Below, in pieces: positions 8,040-16,436 of a stretch of DNA of 33,796 nt; position 1 is the stretch's first letter; each line of letters starts with the position of its first letter. Where the stretch lies: the NCBI GenBank assembly GCA_012520405.1, contig JAAYOJ010000085.1, forward strand, positions 1-33,796, read 5' to 3'. The DNA comes from Peptococcaceae bacterium (lineage in GTDB: Bacteria > Bacillota > Desulfitobacteriia > Desulfitobacteriales > Syntrophobotulaceae). Under the pieces are notes generated by a model. It was not told where the DNA came from. It made no database searches and worked only from the letters and a program-made list of their open reading frames with translations. The position numbers and the translations under genes were made by a program.

Positions 8040-8771
8040 ATGTCGTTGTATAAGATAAAACCACTTCATCTGGGAGACATAACTCGGCCGAAAGCAAACA
8101 TGATTTACGGTTACAAGGGCACGGAAGTTCAGGACTTCCCCCTGATAGCCTATTACTTGGAAGGTGAACACAAGATCCTTGTTGATACCGGGGGCAGCCA
8201 TCCTGAAAGTACCCAGGGAAAGAATGCCGCTCCTTACAAAAGAAGCCCGGAGCAGGAACTGGATGTGGCGCTTCAAAAAATCGGCGTTGACCCTGCAGAC
8301 ATCGACTATGTGATATTTACGCATTTACACTGGGACCATGCGGCTAATAATCATTTCTTTCCCAAGGCCAAGCTACTGTGCCAAAAAAAAGAGTTCGAAA
8401 GCTTAAATGATCCTAATTATTCCAACAAGGGATATGAAATGGAAAATATCATGCAATATAAGTACGAACTGCTCGACGGCGACGTGCAGGTTGTTGACGG
8501 CATCTCCGTGGTGCTGACGCCCGGTCATACGCCGGGAATGCAGTCTGTTGTGGTCGATACCGAGATAGGTAAAGTAATTTGCACAGGAGATCTTGTCACC
8601 TTAAGAGAAAGCCTCACCTACAATCCACCTAGATTCAATGCTTTGCTATATGATGATTCCGCTCGGGATGAGATGCAGGAAAGCCTGAACAAGATTCTGG
8701 CCATTTCCCGGAATGTGCTTCCCGGTCATGACCCGGAAGTTTTTACTCCGGGAATGGGTTTGGGATTATAA
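8040..8771 (+). CDS. Metallo-beta-lactamase-fold hydrolase (lactonase-like)
   Basis: This 243-residue protein has the two-metal MBL-fold set: H95-L-H97-W-D99-H100, H163 (TPGHTPG), D184 (TGDL) and H230 (GHD). The arrangement is that of N-acyl-homoserine-lactonase-like hydrolases. In a catabolic operon it more likely opens a lactone or cleaves a thioester among the pathway intermediates than quenches quorum signals; that is inference from context. GGAGGAGG lies six bases upstream of the ATG and the gap from the lyase is 26 bases. No signal peptide is visible, so it is cytoplasmic. Confidence 0.88.
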   Translation: MSLYKIKPLHLGDITRPKANMIYGYKGTEVQDFPLIAYYLEGEHKILVDTGGSHPESTQGKNAAPYKRSPEQELDVALQKIGVDPADIDYVIFTHLHWDHAANNHFFPKAKLLCQKKEFESLNDPNYSNKGYEMENIMQYKYELLDGDVQVVDGISVVLTPGHTPGMQSVVVDTEIGKVICTGDLVTLRESLTYNPPRFNALLYDDSARDEMQESLNKILAISRNVLPGHDPEVFTPGMGLGL

Positions 8772-8838
8772 TGGACGACTTATCCGGTGCCGCGCGGCAC
8801 CTTTAGCGAAAGCGAAACTTCTGGAGGAGAATACTGCC

Positions 8839-9354
8839 ATGAAAGAAAAAAAACAAGGAATTAAGGAACGGCCGGCAGAGGAATTGGGGAGACATATTAT
8901 TCAATGGGATCCTGACATTTCTCTCTGTGCAGGCTGCGGTGCCTGTGAAATAGTTTGCAGTTTAATTCACGAAGGGGTCAGCGGCTCGCGTTCGCGCCGG
9001 ATCTTTTTTGAGCACGACAGCATCCAGCTCATGCACAAGGTTTATACTTGCCAGCAGTGCTTGGATCATCCGTGTTATAATGCCTGTCCCCTCAAGGATA
9101 AGGCCATGTTGATCGACCCCGAAACAAACATTGTTTATGTCGATGAAAAAGAGTGTATCGGCTGCGCCCGATGCGTTAAAGCTTGCCCCTTTGAGCCTAA
9201 ACGAATCCAAATTAATCGAAATAAAAAAGCGATTAAATGCGACCTCTGCCGTGGAAGGGAAAATGGCCCGGCTTGTATTGAATACTGTCAGTGCCTTGCG
9301 ATCGGCATGAGTGATGACTCACCGCCTGTTCCCGGCGTCGTTGTAAAGGTATAA
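8839..9354 (+). CDS. Four-cluster [4Fe-4S] ferredoxin-like electron-transfer subunit
   Basis: This 171-residue protein contains 16 cluster cysteines in four groups: CxxCxxCxxxC, CxxCx4CxxxC, CxxCxxCxxxC and CxxCx8CxxxC. That is the layout of DmsB/HycB-type and AOR-associated small subunits with four [4Fe-4S] clusters. The frame is open further upstream, but ATG 8839 is preceded by TGGAGGAG at the right distance and earlier starts would overlap the hydrolase gene, so I use 8839. The AOR-family gene follows 14 bases later, so the two probably form one enzyme in which this subunit passes electrons to or from the tungstopterin subunit. No twin-arginine signal is seen, so it is cytoplasmic. Confidence 0.9.
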   Translation: MKEKKQGIKERPAEELGRHIIQWDPDISLCAGCGACEIVCSLIHEGVSGSRSRRIFFEHDSIQLMHKVYTCQQCLDHPCYNACPLKDKAMLIDPETNIVYVDEKECIGCARCVKACPFEPKRIQINRNKKAIKCDLCRGRENGPACIEYCQCLAIGMSDDSPPVPGVVVKV

Positions 9355-9368
9355 GGAGGGATTGCCGT

Positions 9369-11459
9369 ATGTCAGAACAGACTCAATTACCGCAATACGG
9401 TTATGTGGGAAAAATCGCTTGGATTGACCTGACCGACCAATCAGTAAAAATAATACCGACCAGCAACTACGCACCGAAATTTATCGGCGGCCGTGCGATC
9501 GCTACTAAGATCTATTGGGATGTTACCAAGCCCGGCATGAAGGCTTTAGATCCCGAAAACCCGTTGATGTTTATGTCGGGCCCCACCACTGCTACGGGTA
9601 TTCCGACCGGCGGAAGGACTTCGGTCTGCGCCATGGCGCCCAATAATTTACCAGAGCAATTTTGCTGGGGTAATATCGGCGGTTGGTTTGGTGCCAAATT
9701 GAAATTTGCGGGCTTTGATGGGGTTGTTATAGTCGGTCGCGCAGAAATTCCCGTCTACCTTAAGATCGATGACGGAGAAATTACCTTCCATGATGCTAGA
9801 AATCTCTGGGGAACACTCACTCATGATTGTCAAGAAAAACTAAGCTTAATTCATGGTAAGGAAGCTGTTAGTGTCGTAATCGGTCCGGCCGGAGAAAATC
9901 TCTGCCGCAATGCGAGCATTAATACCAGTAATGATAATGTTGCTGCCAAAGCAGGCTTTGGCGCAGTGATGGGCTCTAAAAACTTAAAAGCGATCGTTGT
10001 CAAAGGGACGGGAGATGTCCGGCCTTATGATGTAGACATGGTTCTTAAATTGCGTAAAACTATGGGTAATCCCCAGCGCAAAGCCAATCCTGTTGAACAT
10101 CTGGATCGCTGTGCCTTTAGAGCTCATATTAATTTCGAAACGGAACCCGGTGCCGTCAAAAAGACTAATGTATCGTGCAGCCACGGCTGCAACATGCGTT
10201 GTAACTTGTTTGTCTTGGATACTAAGTCTGCATTTCCACGTAAAGTAACAAATCAGGTGCATAAATGTATAGGCGTTTATGCCTTTCAGATGACAGAGGA
10301 CTGCGGTATGTCTCCGGGTATGTTTTTCCATACGGAAAAAAACCATAACCAGGCTTGTCTTGGTCAGGGGGCCCAGGTACCTCCACCCCCGGATACTTCG
10401 GATCCTTACTTGGAAGAACTCATGACGCGCCGCCCAGGCAGTACCATGAACTTCTGGGACGGTGATTATGATAGGGGAAACGTCATCAACGATTTATGCA
10501 CACAGTATGGTATAGATAAATGGGATGTTATCGTCTGGCTCATGACCTGGCTGGTGATGGGTAAGCGAACGGGGGTTCTTGAGAATATGGACCTTGGCAT
10601 GGAAATTGACCCGGGCAGCGAAGAGTTCATGAAGCACTTGCTGGATATGATCACTTATCGCAAGGGATACTGGGGCAATTTGTTCGCAGAGGGTATGGCC
10701 CGCACCATTCGTACTCTTGGAAAGCAAAAGTACGGCGAGACGATTTACAAGGGCATTATTTCCAATGTTGTTCCGGGATTGCAGCTGGATATTCCCATCA
10801 GCTTTGAATCTTCATGGGGCCATTGTTTTCATTGGCAAGGGCGCGGTTTCCAGGGCAGCCCACCACCGGGCTACTATTTGTCATCAACCTTAATGCTTAT
10901 GACCAATACGCGCGATGCCCAGACAAATTCCCATGTCCACGGAACGCTTGACTATATGAAAGAAACCATGGACGCCCATAAGGCCTGCCTAAACCGCAAG
11001 GTAGCTGAAAACGCTTTTATGGGCGAAATCAAAGCAGAAATGAAAGAATGTGTAACTTGTTGTGACCTTCAGAGTCCACAGATTTTCTGGCCGGACATGG
11101 AATGCCAGATGCTGGAAGCAGCGACCGGCATTAAAATGACGGAGGAAGAGCTCTACCTGGCTTGTGAACGTTCTAAAAATCTTTTCCGGGCGATTTTGAT
11201 GCGGGATTCTGACCGCTGCAGGGCTCAAGAAGAACCTGAAGCTTACAGGCCGCTTCAATATCCCGACTGCGAGGGACAGACAGTTGCCCCGGAAGAGTTC
11301 GCTAAACTGGTGGACCTATACTATGATGTCTGGGGATGGGACAGGGAAACAGGCTGGCCTACCCGGGAGACTTGGATTAGATGTGGGCTGGAAGATGTAA
11401 TGGAAGAAATGGAAAGGCTCGGGAAACTTCCACCGGACAAAAGTTCAAAGGAACAATGA
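9369..11459 (+). CDS. AOR-family tungsten oxidoreductase (copy 1, catabolic operon; atypical Cys spacing)
   Basis: This 696-residue protein belongs to the aldehyde:ferredoxin oxidoreductase family, which binds a bis-tungstopterin and one [4Fe-4S] cluster. N-terminal YVGKIAWIDLT, GGRAIATKIYWD, GAVMGSKNLKAIVVKG and the C-terminal VWGWDRETGWPTRETW segment are typical. The cluster cysteines are C270, C274 and C278 (C-x3-C-x3-C) instead of the usual C-x2-C-x3-C of AOR, and the fourth is probably C565 in ECVTCCD. It is about 70 residues longer than the other two copies here. The family also includes the BamB subunit of class II benzoyl-CoA reductase, whose CCD segment I recall as similar, so it need not be an aldehyde oxidase; it could reduce an enoyl or acyl substrate. 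Its partner is the ferredoxin just upstream. AAGGAGGG precedes the ATG. Confidence 0.87.
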   Translation: MSEQTQLPQYGYVGKIAWIDLTDQSVKIIPTSNYAPKFIGGRAIATKIYWDVTKPGMKALDPENPLMFMSGPTTATGIPTGGRTSVCAMAPNNLPEQFCWGNIGGWFGAKLKFAGFDGVVIVGRAEIPVYLKIDDGEITFHDARNLWGTLTHDCQEKLSLIHGKEAVSVVIGPAGENLCRNASINTSNDNVAAKAGFGAVMGSKNLKAIVVKGTGDVRPYDVDMVLKLRKTMGNPQRKANPVEHLDRCAFRAHINFETEPGAVKKTNVSCSHGCNMRCNLFVLDTKSAFPRKVTNQVHKCIGVYAFQMTEDCGMSPGMFFHTEKNHNQACLGQGAQVPPPPDTSDPYLEELMTRRPGSTMNFWDGDYDRGNVINDLCTQYGIDKWDVIVWLMTWLVMGKRTGVLENMDLGMEIDPGSEEFMKHLLDMITYRKGYWGNLFAEGMARTIRTLGKQKYGETIYKGIISNVVPGLQLDIPISFESSWGHCFHWQGRGFQGSPPPGYYLSSTLMLMTNTRDAQTNSHVHGTLDYMKETMDAHKACLNRKVAENAFMGEIKAEMKECVTCCDLQSPQIFWPDMECQMLEAATGIKMTEEELYLACERSKNLFRAILMRDSDRCRAQEEPEAYRPLQYPDCEGQTVAPEEFAKLVDLYYDVWGWDRETGWPTRETWIRCGLEDVMEEMERLGKLPPDKSSKEQ

Positions 11460-11526
11460 CAAGAATATTGCAAAAAAGACGTCCTTAATAGAGTCTTCGG
11501 TAGAAAGGAAGCAAAGGGATAAGATA

Positions 11527-11814
11527 ATGATATTACTTCATGTTCAATACAAACTGAAACCAAATGTGCGTGACGAGTTTATTGCCAAACTCCGGGAACA
11601 TGATTTGGCAGGTCAGTATCGCCAACAGCTCGGAAATATAACTTACGAATACTTGGTTCCAATCGCTGAAGAAGACGTTTTGTGGGTGATCGATGCCTGG
11701 GAAGATGAGGCTGCTTGTGAAGCTCATTTAACAAGTCCGGCGTCTGAAATTCTAGGTCCACTCAAACAAAAGTATGTTCTGGAGACAAACGTCACGAAAT
11801 TCGAAATTTCATAA
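11527..11814 (+). CDS. ABM-domain (YgiN/antibiotic biosynthesis monooxygenase-like) protein
   Basis: This 95-residue single-domain protein has a dimeric alpha/beta-barrel pattern: MILLHVQYKLKPNVRDEF at the start, VLWVIDAWEDEAACEAHLTS in the middle, and a final strand. It fits the ABM/YgiN/LsrG group. Members act as quinol monooxygenases, heme oxygenases or isomerases; LsrG is an isomerase that needs no oxygen. In this anaerobic operon an isomerase, decarboxylase or quinone-related role is more plausible than oxygen use. It lies between the AOR gene and the third MmgE/PrpD gene. Specific function is unknown. Confidence 0.75.
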   Translation: MILLHVQYKLKPNVRDEFIAKLREHDLAGQYRQQLGNITYEYLVPIAEEDVLWVIDAWEDEAACEAHLTSPASEILGPLKQKYVLETNVTKFEIS

Positions 11815-11831
11815 GTGAGGTGGAGATAATA

Positions 11832-13208
11832 ATGGGAGATTTGAGTTATAGCCAAAAAATTGCCCAATTTTATGTGGATGCGGACATCGAGGCCATTCCG
11901 CAAAGGGTTTTTGAACACACTAAAAATGTAATCGTTGACTGGGCAGGATGCGGGATCGGCGGTGCCAATATTGACTCTACGAAAATGATCAAAGAAGTCT
12001 TTCTATCAGAATCCGGCAATCATGATTGCACTGTGTTCTGCGGGCAAAAGGCTTCGGAAAGTCATGCGGCATTTATTAATGGTGCTGCCAGTCATGGACT
12101 GGAAATGGACGACGCCAGTTATGATGCCGGAGGTCACCCGGCTGTTGTTATCTTGCCTGCCGCGATGGCAGTGGCGGAGACCGTAAATGCCAAAGGAAAA
12201 GATTTTCTCTTGTCCGTTATCTGGGGTTACGATATGATGACCAGAGTAGGACGCGGTGTGGTGCCGGATAACTGCTTTGATCGCGGCTGGCATCCGACTG
12301 CCGTCTGTGGGATTTTTGGGGCAACTGCCGCTGCGGCCTGGCTTTTAAAGCTGGACGCTCCTAAGATCGCTAATGCTCTTGGTATCGCCGGTGGTTTTGC
12401 CTCCGGTAACCTAGAATGCTATGCTGACGGTTCATTGACCAAACGCTTGAATCCGGCCAATGCTGCTATGAGTGCAATTTATGCTGCCCGTCTGGCAGCC
12501 GTCGGGTATACCGGACCAAAATGGGTATTTGAAGGGAAACACGGATTTTTCCGCTCCTATACAGATAATCCAACCCCTGAGCGTATGCTGGAAAATTTAG
12601 ACTATAGCGAATATCCCATAGAAATTGCTTCTTTCAAACCTTATGCTTGTTGCCGTTATAATCACTCTCCGATTGACTCTATCTTAAAAATTATGGCTGA
12701 TCATAAGCTAAAGGCGGATGACATTGAAAAAATTGTTATTGATATCTGCAACATGGCCATCCGGGCTGTTGTGGAGCCGAAATCCATCAAGTATAACCCG
12801 CCTAATACGGCAGCAGCTCAGTTTAGTTTGCCGTACACAGCGACTTGTGCAGCCCTGTTCGGAGATGTGTCGGTTAGTCAGTTTACGGAAGAAAAACTGC
12901 ATGATCCTGAAATCAGGAATTTTATTAATAAGATCGAAATGGTTCACACCGGGGAGATGGATCAATACCTGCCGGATATCTTTGCCGCTTTAGTTACCAT
13001 TCATACTAAAGATGGCCGAGAGCTTAAACAGCTGACGAAATTCAGCAAGGGCGATCCTGAAAACCCGATGACTACAAAGGAAATCAAAGACAAGTTTATG
13101 GCCTTGAGCCAAATGACCATTAGTGCCAACAGAGCTAGAAAAATTTATGATGCTATTATGGATCTGGAAAACTTCTCCACAATCAAGGATCTGACAAAAC
13201 TATTTTAG
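11832..13208 (+). CDS. MmgE/PrpD family protein (copy 3)
   Basis: This 458-residue protein starts at ATG 11832, after GAGGTGGAG; a GTG at 11820 also opens the frame but overlaps that ribosome binding site. Family features are IVDWAGCGIGG, H88 with MDD (D93-D94), H102 (GGHPAVVILP), K204-R205-L206-N207 and FKPYACCRYNHSPID. It keeps the catalytic Lys but has Asn where copy 2 has His215. The closest neighbours are an ABM protein upstream and an SDR 39 bases downstream, the same MmgE/PrpD-SDR order as genes 42-2252. It probably acts on another intermediate of the same pathway. Confidence 0.9.
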   Translation: MGDLSYSQKIAQFYVDADIEAIPQRVFEHTKNVIVDWAGCGIGGANIDSTKMIKEVFLSESGNHDCTVFCGQKASESHAAFINGAASHGLEMDDASYDAGGHPAVVILPAAMAVAETVNAKGKDFLLSVIWGYDMMTRVGRGVVPDNCFDRGWHPTAVCGIFGATAAAAWLLKLDAPKIANALGIAGGFASGNLECYADGSLTKRLNPANAAMSAIYAARLAAVGYTGPKWVFEGKHGFFRSYTDNPTPERMLENLDYSEYPIEIASFKPYACCRYNHSPIDSILKIMADHKLKADDIEKIVIDICNMAIRAVVEPKSIKYNPPNTAAAQFSLPYTATCAALFGDVSVSQFTEEKLHDPEIRNFINKIEMVHTGEMDQYLPDIFAALVTIHTKDGRELKQLTKFSKGDPENPMTTKEIKDKFMALSQMTISANRARKIYDAIMDLENFSTIKDLTKLF

Positions 13209-13247
13209 AAAAATAGTATTATATTATCACGGAAAGGATCTGTTACT

Positions 13248-14015
13248 ATGGCTAGACTGGATAACAAAGTTGCATTGATCACCGGTGCAGGTTCCGGTAT
13301 GGGCCGCGCCGCCTCACTCCTTTTTGCCCAGGAGGGGGCCAAAGTTGTGGTTGCCGACTTTAACGAGGAAAACGGTAAAAAGGTTGTTGAAGAAATTAAG
13401 GCCCAAGGTGGACAGGCAGCTTTTGTTTTTGCGGACGTCTCTAAAGCAGAGTATTGTAAAGGCGCCGTAGATTTTACTATCGAGACTTATGGCAAAATTG
13501 ATGTTGTGTTCTGCTGCGCGGGCATAGCACAGAAGGCAGGAATGATTTGGGAACTTGATGAGAGTGAATTTGACAAAGTAATGGCAGTTAATACCAAGTC
13601 AAGTTGGCTTATGGCTAAGTATTCTGCTTTGGAGCTGAAGAAAAATCACGGCTCACTGATTTTAATTGGCTCTACTGCCGCCATAAGACCCAGAGCGACC
13701 CAAGGCTTGTACGGGGCTTGTAAAGCTGCGAACAATAACCTGGCTATCGGCCTGGCTGCTGAGCTGGCTCCCGAAGCACGCTGTAACTGCATTAACCCGG
13801 GTCCTACCGCCACCCCCATGCTACCGACCTTTGTTCAAGCTTATAACGATCAAGTGGCTGACGAAATTGCGGGCGGTACCTTGCTTAAGCGTCTTGTAGA
13901 CCCTATGGATATTGCTAATGCAGCCCTGTTTTTTGCCAGCGATGAGTCCCGTAGTATCACAGGTGTTTCCATCCTGGTAGATGCCGGTGCTGATAAAGCG
14001 CGGGGGAAAAACTAA
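13248..14015 (+). CDS. Short-chain dehydrogenase/reductase (SDR 2)
   Basis: This is a 255-residue classical SDR with TGAGSGMG, a CCAG segment in place of NNAG, and catalytic S142, Y155 and K159 (YGACK). VVVADF at the second strand suggests NAD as the cofactor. It is clearly related to SDR 1, including the common ARGK/ARGR C-terminal end, so the two arose by duplication. It lies between MmgE/PrpD copy 3 and the flavoprotein gene in the operon. GAAAGGA precedes the ATG. It likely oxidises or reduces a hydroxy/keto group of the carboxylate substrate; the exact compound is unknown. Confidence 0.92.
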   Translation: MARLDNKVALITGAGSGMGRAASLLFAQEGAKVVVADFNEENGKKVVEEIKAQGGQAAFVFADVSKAEYCKGAVDFTIETYGKIDVVFCCAGIAQKAGMIWELDESEFDKVMAVNTKSSWLMAKYSALELKKNHGSLILIGSTAAIRPRATQGLYGACKAANNNLAIGLAAELAPEARCNCINPGPTATPMLPTFVQAYNDQVADEIAGGTLLKRLVDPMDIANAALFFASDESRSITGVSILVDAGADKARGKN

Positions 14016-14055
14016 AGTCTTTCGAATTAAATAATGTCCGAAAGGAGCGCGTACT

Positions 14056-16023
14056 ATGACAACTAAAAAGTACCCGCATCTGTATGAACCCATTTCGGTA
14101 GCAGGTTGCCTTTTTAGCAATAGGATTATCGCTTCTGCTACCGGCTATCTGGACACCGTCGGCAACCGTGAAGATGGTTTTTACCATACGCCATATGCAG
14201 CCGCATATTATGAGCGCTTAGCAATCGGCGGAGCCGGCATGGTCACAGTGGGTAGCTGCTACATTGATAAAAAGTACGGTGATTTTGGCAACTACCACGT
14301 TTTTTTGGACGATCCTCAGTCGATTCATTCCTTCTATCACATTGCCAACTCCATTACTCGTCACGGTAAAGTCGCTTCCGCGGAGATTATTCACTGCGGC
14401 CTGTACTCCAACCGGGCAACCGGTGAACCATCCTATGGGCCTATAGCCATGGAAGACAACGGACGGCCGATCTATGAAATGAACGAAGAATATATCCTTT
14501 CGTTGATTGAAAGGTTTGCCAATGCCGCTGCCTTTGCCAAAAAGTGTGGTTTCAACATGGTCACTATTCATGGAGGCCATGGCTGGCTGATTTCTCAGTT
14601 TGTCAATCCTAAGCTCAACACCCGTAAGGACCGGTGGGGCGGTGCACCCATTGAAAACCGCGCCCGGCTAGCAGTTGAAATATGTAAGGCTATTCGCAAA
14701 AAGGTGGGGCCTAAGTTCCCCATCGAGATTCGCATTAGCGGTTCGGAGTGTTACGAAGGGGGCTACGGAATAGACGAAGGTATTGCCTTAGCTCAGCAAT
14801 TGGACGGCTATGCCGATCTCATCCATGTTTCAGCAGGAAGCCATGAGCGGGACGAAGTATTTACCATAACCCACCCCAGCATGTTCCTGGACGAAGGTTG
14901 CAATTCAGTTTATGCTGCCGAGATTAAGAAACATGTTTCCCAAGCCAAAGTCGTTACTGTGGGAGGATTCAGTGACCCTGGGCTCATGGAGGAAATTATC
15001 GCTTCCGGAAAAGCCGACTTCGTTGCCATGGCTCGTTCTCTTATCGCTGATCCCGACCTTCCTAACAAGATCCGTACCGGTCGGGAGAACGATATCATAA
15101 AGTGCATGCGTTGTCTGTCCTGTTTTTCTACCGTGCAGACCTATGGCAAATTCTATTGCGCCATTAATCCCAAAACCGGTCACGAATACGAAGAAAAGTT
15201 CGATATACCCGCTGCTATAAAGAAAAAGGTATTGGTCGTTGGTGGGGGTATCGGCGGAATGCAGGCTGCACTGACCTGCGCAGAGCGTGGGCACGAAGTT
15301 ATTCTTTGCGAAAAGCAGTCCCGTTTGGGCGGTGTACTTCGCTGTGAAGAAAAAGTCTCGTTTAAAAAGAATCTTGATCGCTATCTGAATGCCCAAGAAC
15401 GAGCGGTCCAAGAAAACCCCGCAATTACGCTGCACCTTAACACCACCGTCACCCCGGAACTGGCCAAGAGCATGAAGGCTGATGTGATTATTGCGGCGCT
15501 GGGTGCTCATCCCGTAAAACCGCCTATAAAAGGCATTGACGGTAAAAATGTTATGGCTGCAGAATACGCTTACGAGAACCCCGAAGAGACCGGCAGTTCT
15601 GTCGCTATTCTTGGCGGCGGCCTGGTAGGCGTTGAGTTAGGAATTTTCCTGGCCCAGCTGGGCAAAAAGATTACCATTATCGAAATGTTGGATGAGCTTA
15701 ATCATGGCGGAAATCATCTGCACGCTAAGGGACTGGCCGTAGAGATCCAAAAATACGGAATAAACGTTAACCTTGAGACCAAGGCTCTGGAGATCACTGA
15801 TAAAGGCGTTATCGCTGAAAACAATGACGGTCAGAAACTATTTGAAGCTGACACAGTGATTTACGCTGTGGGTCAAAGTCCGCGACAGGAAGAGGCTATG
15901 GCTCTTCATGACTGTGCACCTGAGTTTTACGTTCTTGGGGATTGTGTGAGCCCTAAAAACATAACTAACGCAACGAGTGCAGCTTATGAAATAGCCCGAA
16001 CCATTGGCAGATATGGCATCTAA
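14056..16023 (+). CDS. NADH:flavin oxidoreductase, Old Yellow Enzyme/2,4-dienoyl-CoA reductase type
   Basis: This 655-residue protein is the last gene of the operon. Residues 1-340 form an OYE-type FMN barrel (GGHGWLISQFVNPKLNTRKDRWGG, VGGFSDP). A [4Fe-4S] site follows at C350, C353, C356 and C368, then an NAD(P)/FAD module with VLVVGGGIGG near residue 393 and a second dinucleotide fold VAILGGGLVG. This is the domain order of 2,4-dienoyl-CoA reductase, trimethylamine dehydrogenase and bile-acid BaiCD-like enzymes; the C-x2-C-x2-C spacing is closer to trimethylamine dehydrogenase than to FadH. It would reduce an activated C=C bond, such as an enoate or dienoyl-CoA. AAAGGAG precedes the ATG. 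Confidence 0.92.
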   Translation: MTTKKYPHLYEPISVAGCLFSNRIIASATGYLDTVGNREDGFYHTPYAAAYYERLAIGGAGMVTVGSCYIDKKYGDFGNYHVFLDDPQSIHSFYHIANSITRHGKVASAEIIHCGLYSNRATGEPSYGPIAMEDNGRPIYEMNEEYILSLIERFANAAAFAKKCGFNMVTIHGGHGWLISQFVNPKLNTRKDRWGGAPIENRARLAVEICKAIRKKVGPKFPIEIRISGSECYEGGYGIDEGIALAQQLDGYADLIHVSAGSHERDEVFTITHPSMFLDEGCNSVYAAEIKKHVSQAKVVTVGGFSDPGLMEEIIASGKADFVAMARSLIADPDLPNKIRTGRENDIIKCMRCLSCFSTVQTYGKFYCAINPKTGHEYEEKFDIPAAIKKKVLVVGGGIGGMQAALTCAERGHEVILCEKQSRLGGVLRCEEKVSFKKNLDRYLNAQERAVQENPAITLHLNTTVTPELAKSMKADVIIAALGAHPVKPPIKGIDGKNVMAAEYAYENPEETGSSVAILGGGLVGVELGIFLAQLGKKITIIEMLDELNHGGNHLHAKGLAVEIQKYGINVNLETKALEITDKGVIAENNDGQKLFEADTVIYAVGQSPRQEEAMALHDCAPEFYVLGDCVSPKNITNATSAAYEIARTIGRYGI

Positions 16024-16106
16024 AGCACAATCATGCTAACCTAAATCGATTTTAATCAGAAAAGTAAATTATTAACGATAAAATTAGATTTATTTTGCCG
16101 CTAGAA

Positions 16107-16149
16107 GTGTAATAAACTGATTGACATCTTTCGTTACAGAGTGTAGTAT
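16107..16149 (+). promoter_or_regulatory. Promoter of the TRAP transporter operon (copy of the catabolic operon promoter)
   Basis: TTGACA (16121-16126), 17 bases and TAGTAT (16144-16149) match the promoter at 3628 in boxes, spacing and several flanking bases (GTG before and GA after the -10). The upstream GTGTAATAAAC element at about 16108 also recurs there. The 413-base gap between the flavoprotein gene and dctP holds this promoter, the operator below and an untranslated leader of about 280 bases; no gene or clear terminator was found. Confidence 0.8.
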
Positions 16150-16160
16150 GATTGTGAAAA

Positions 16161-16173
16161 GAAAACGCTTACA
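16161..16173. promoter_or_regulatory. LacI/cre-type operator at the TRAP promoter
   Basis: GAAAACGCTTACA (TGTAAGCGTTTTC on the other strand) matches the LacI/CcpA operator pattern at 13 of 14 positions, counting one more flanking base. It sits about 11 bases after the -10 box. ATCATAA follows at the same distance as in the operon copy, pointing to the same regulator. Confidence 0.65.
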
Positions 16174-16436
16174 ATTATTTATCATAAACATTCTTTATGC
16201 CTTTACCTGTGATTTTGCATACAACCCAAAGAATTCAGAATTAAACAATTAAAGAAAATAATCCGAAGAATTTACAAAGCTAGAACAGTTAATAATTGTG
16301 AAAAACGGTATATATTGAACAAGGTATTTTATTTCAGGTGGTATAATTAAGCCTTCAATTAAGAGAGGGCCTAATTATATAAATAGTAACCAAAAAATGA
16401 AGGGGAGAAAACAAAACAATGGAGAGGAGAAAACAG

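Noticed and set aside
14905-15510. Open frame of 201 codons on the minus strand
   Set aside because: It lies wholly inside the OYE-type flavoprotein gene, whose cofactor motifs cover this stretch.
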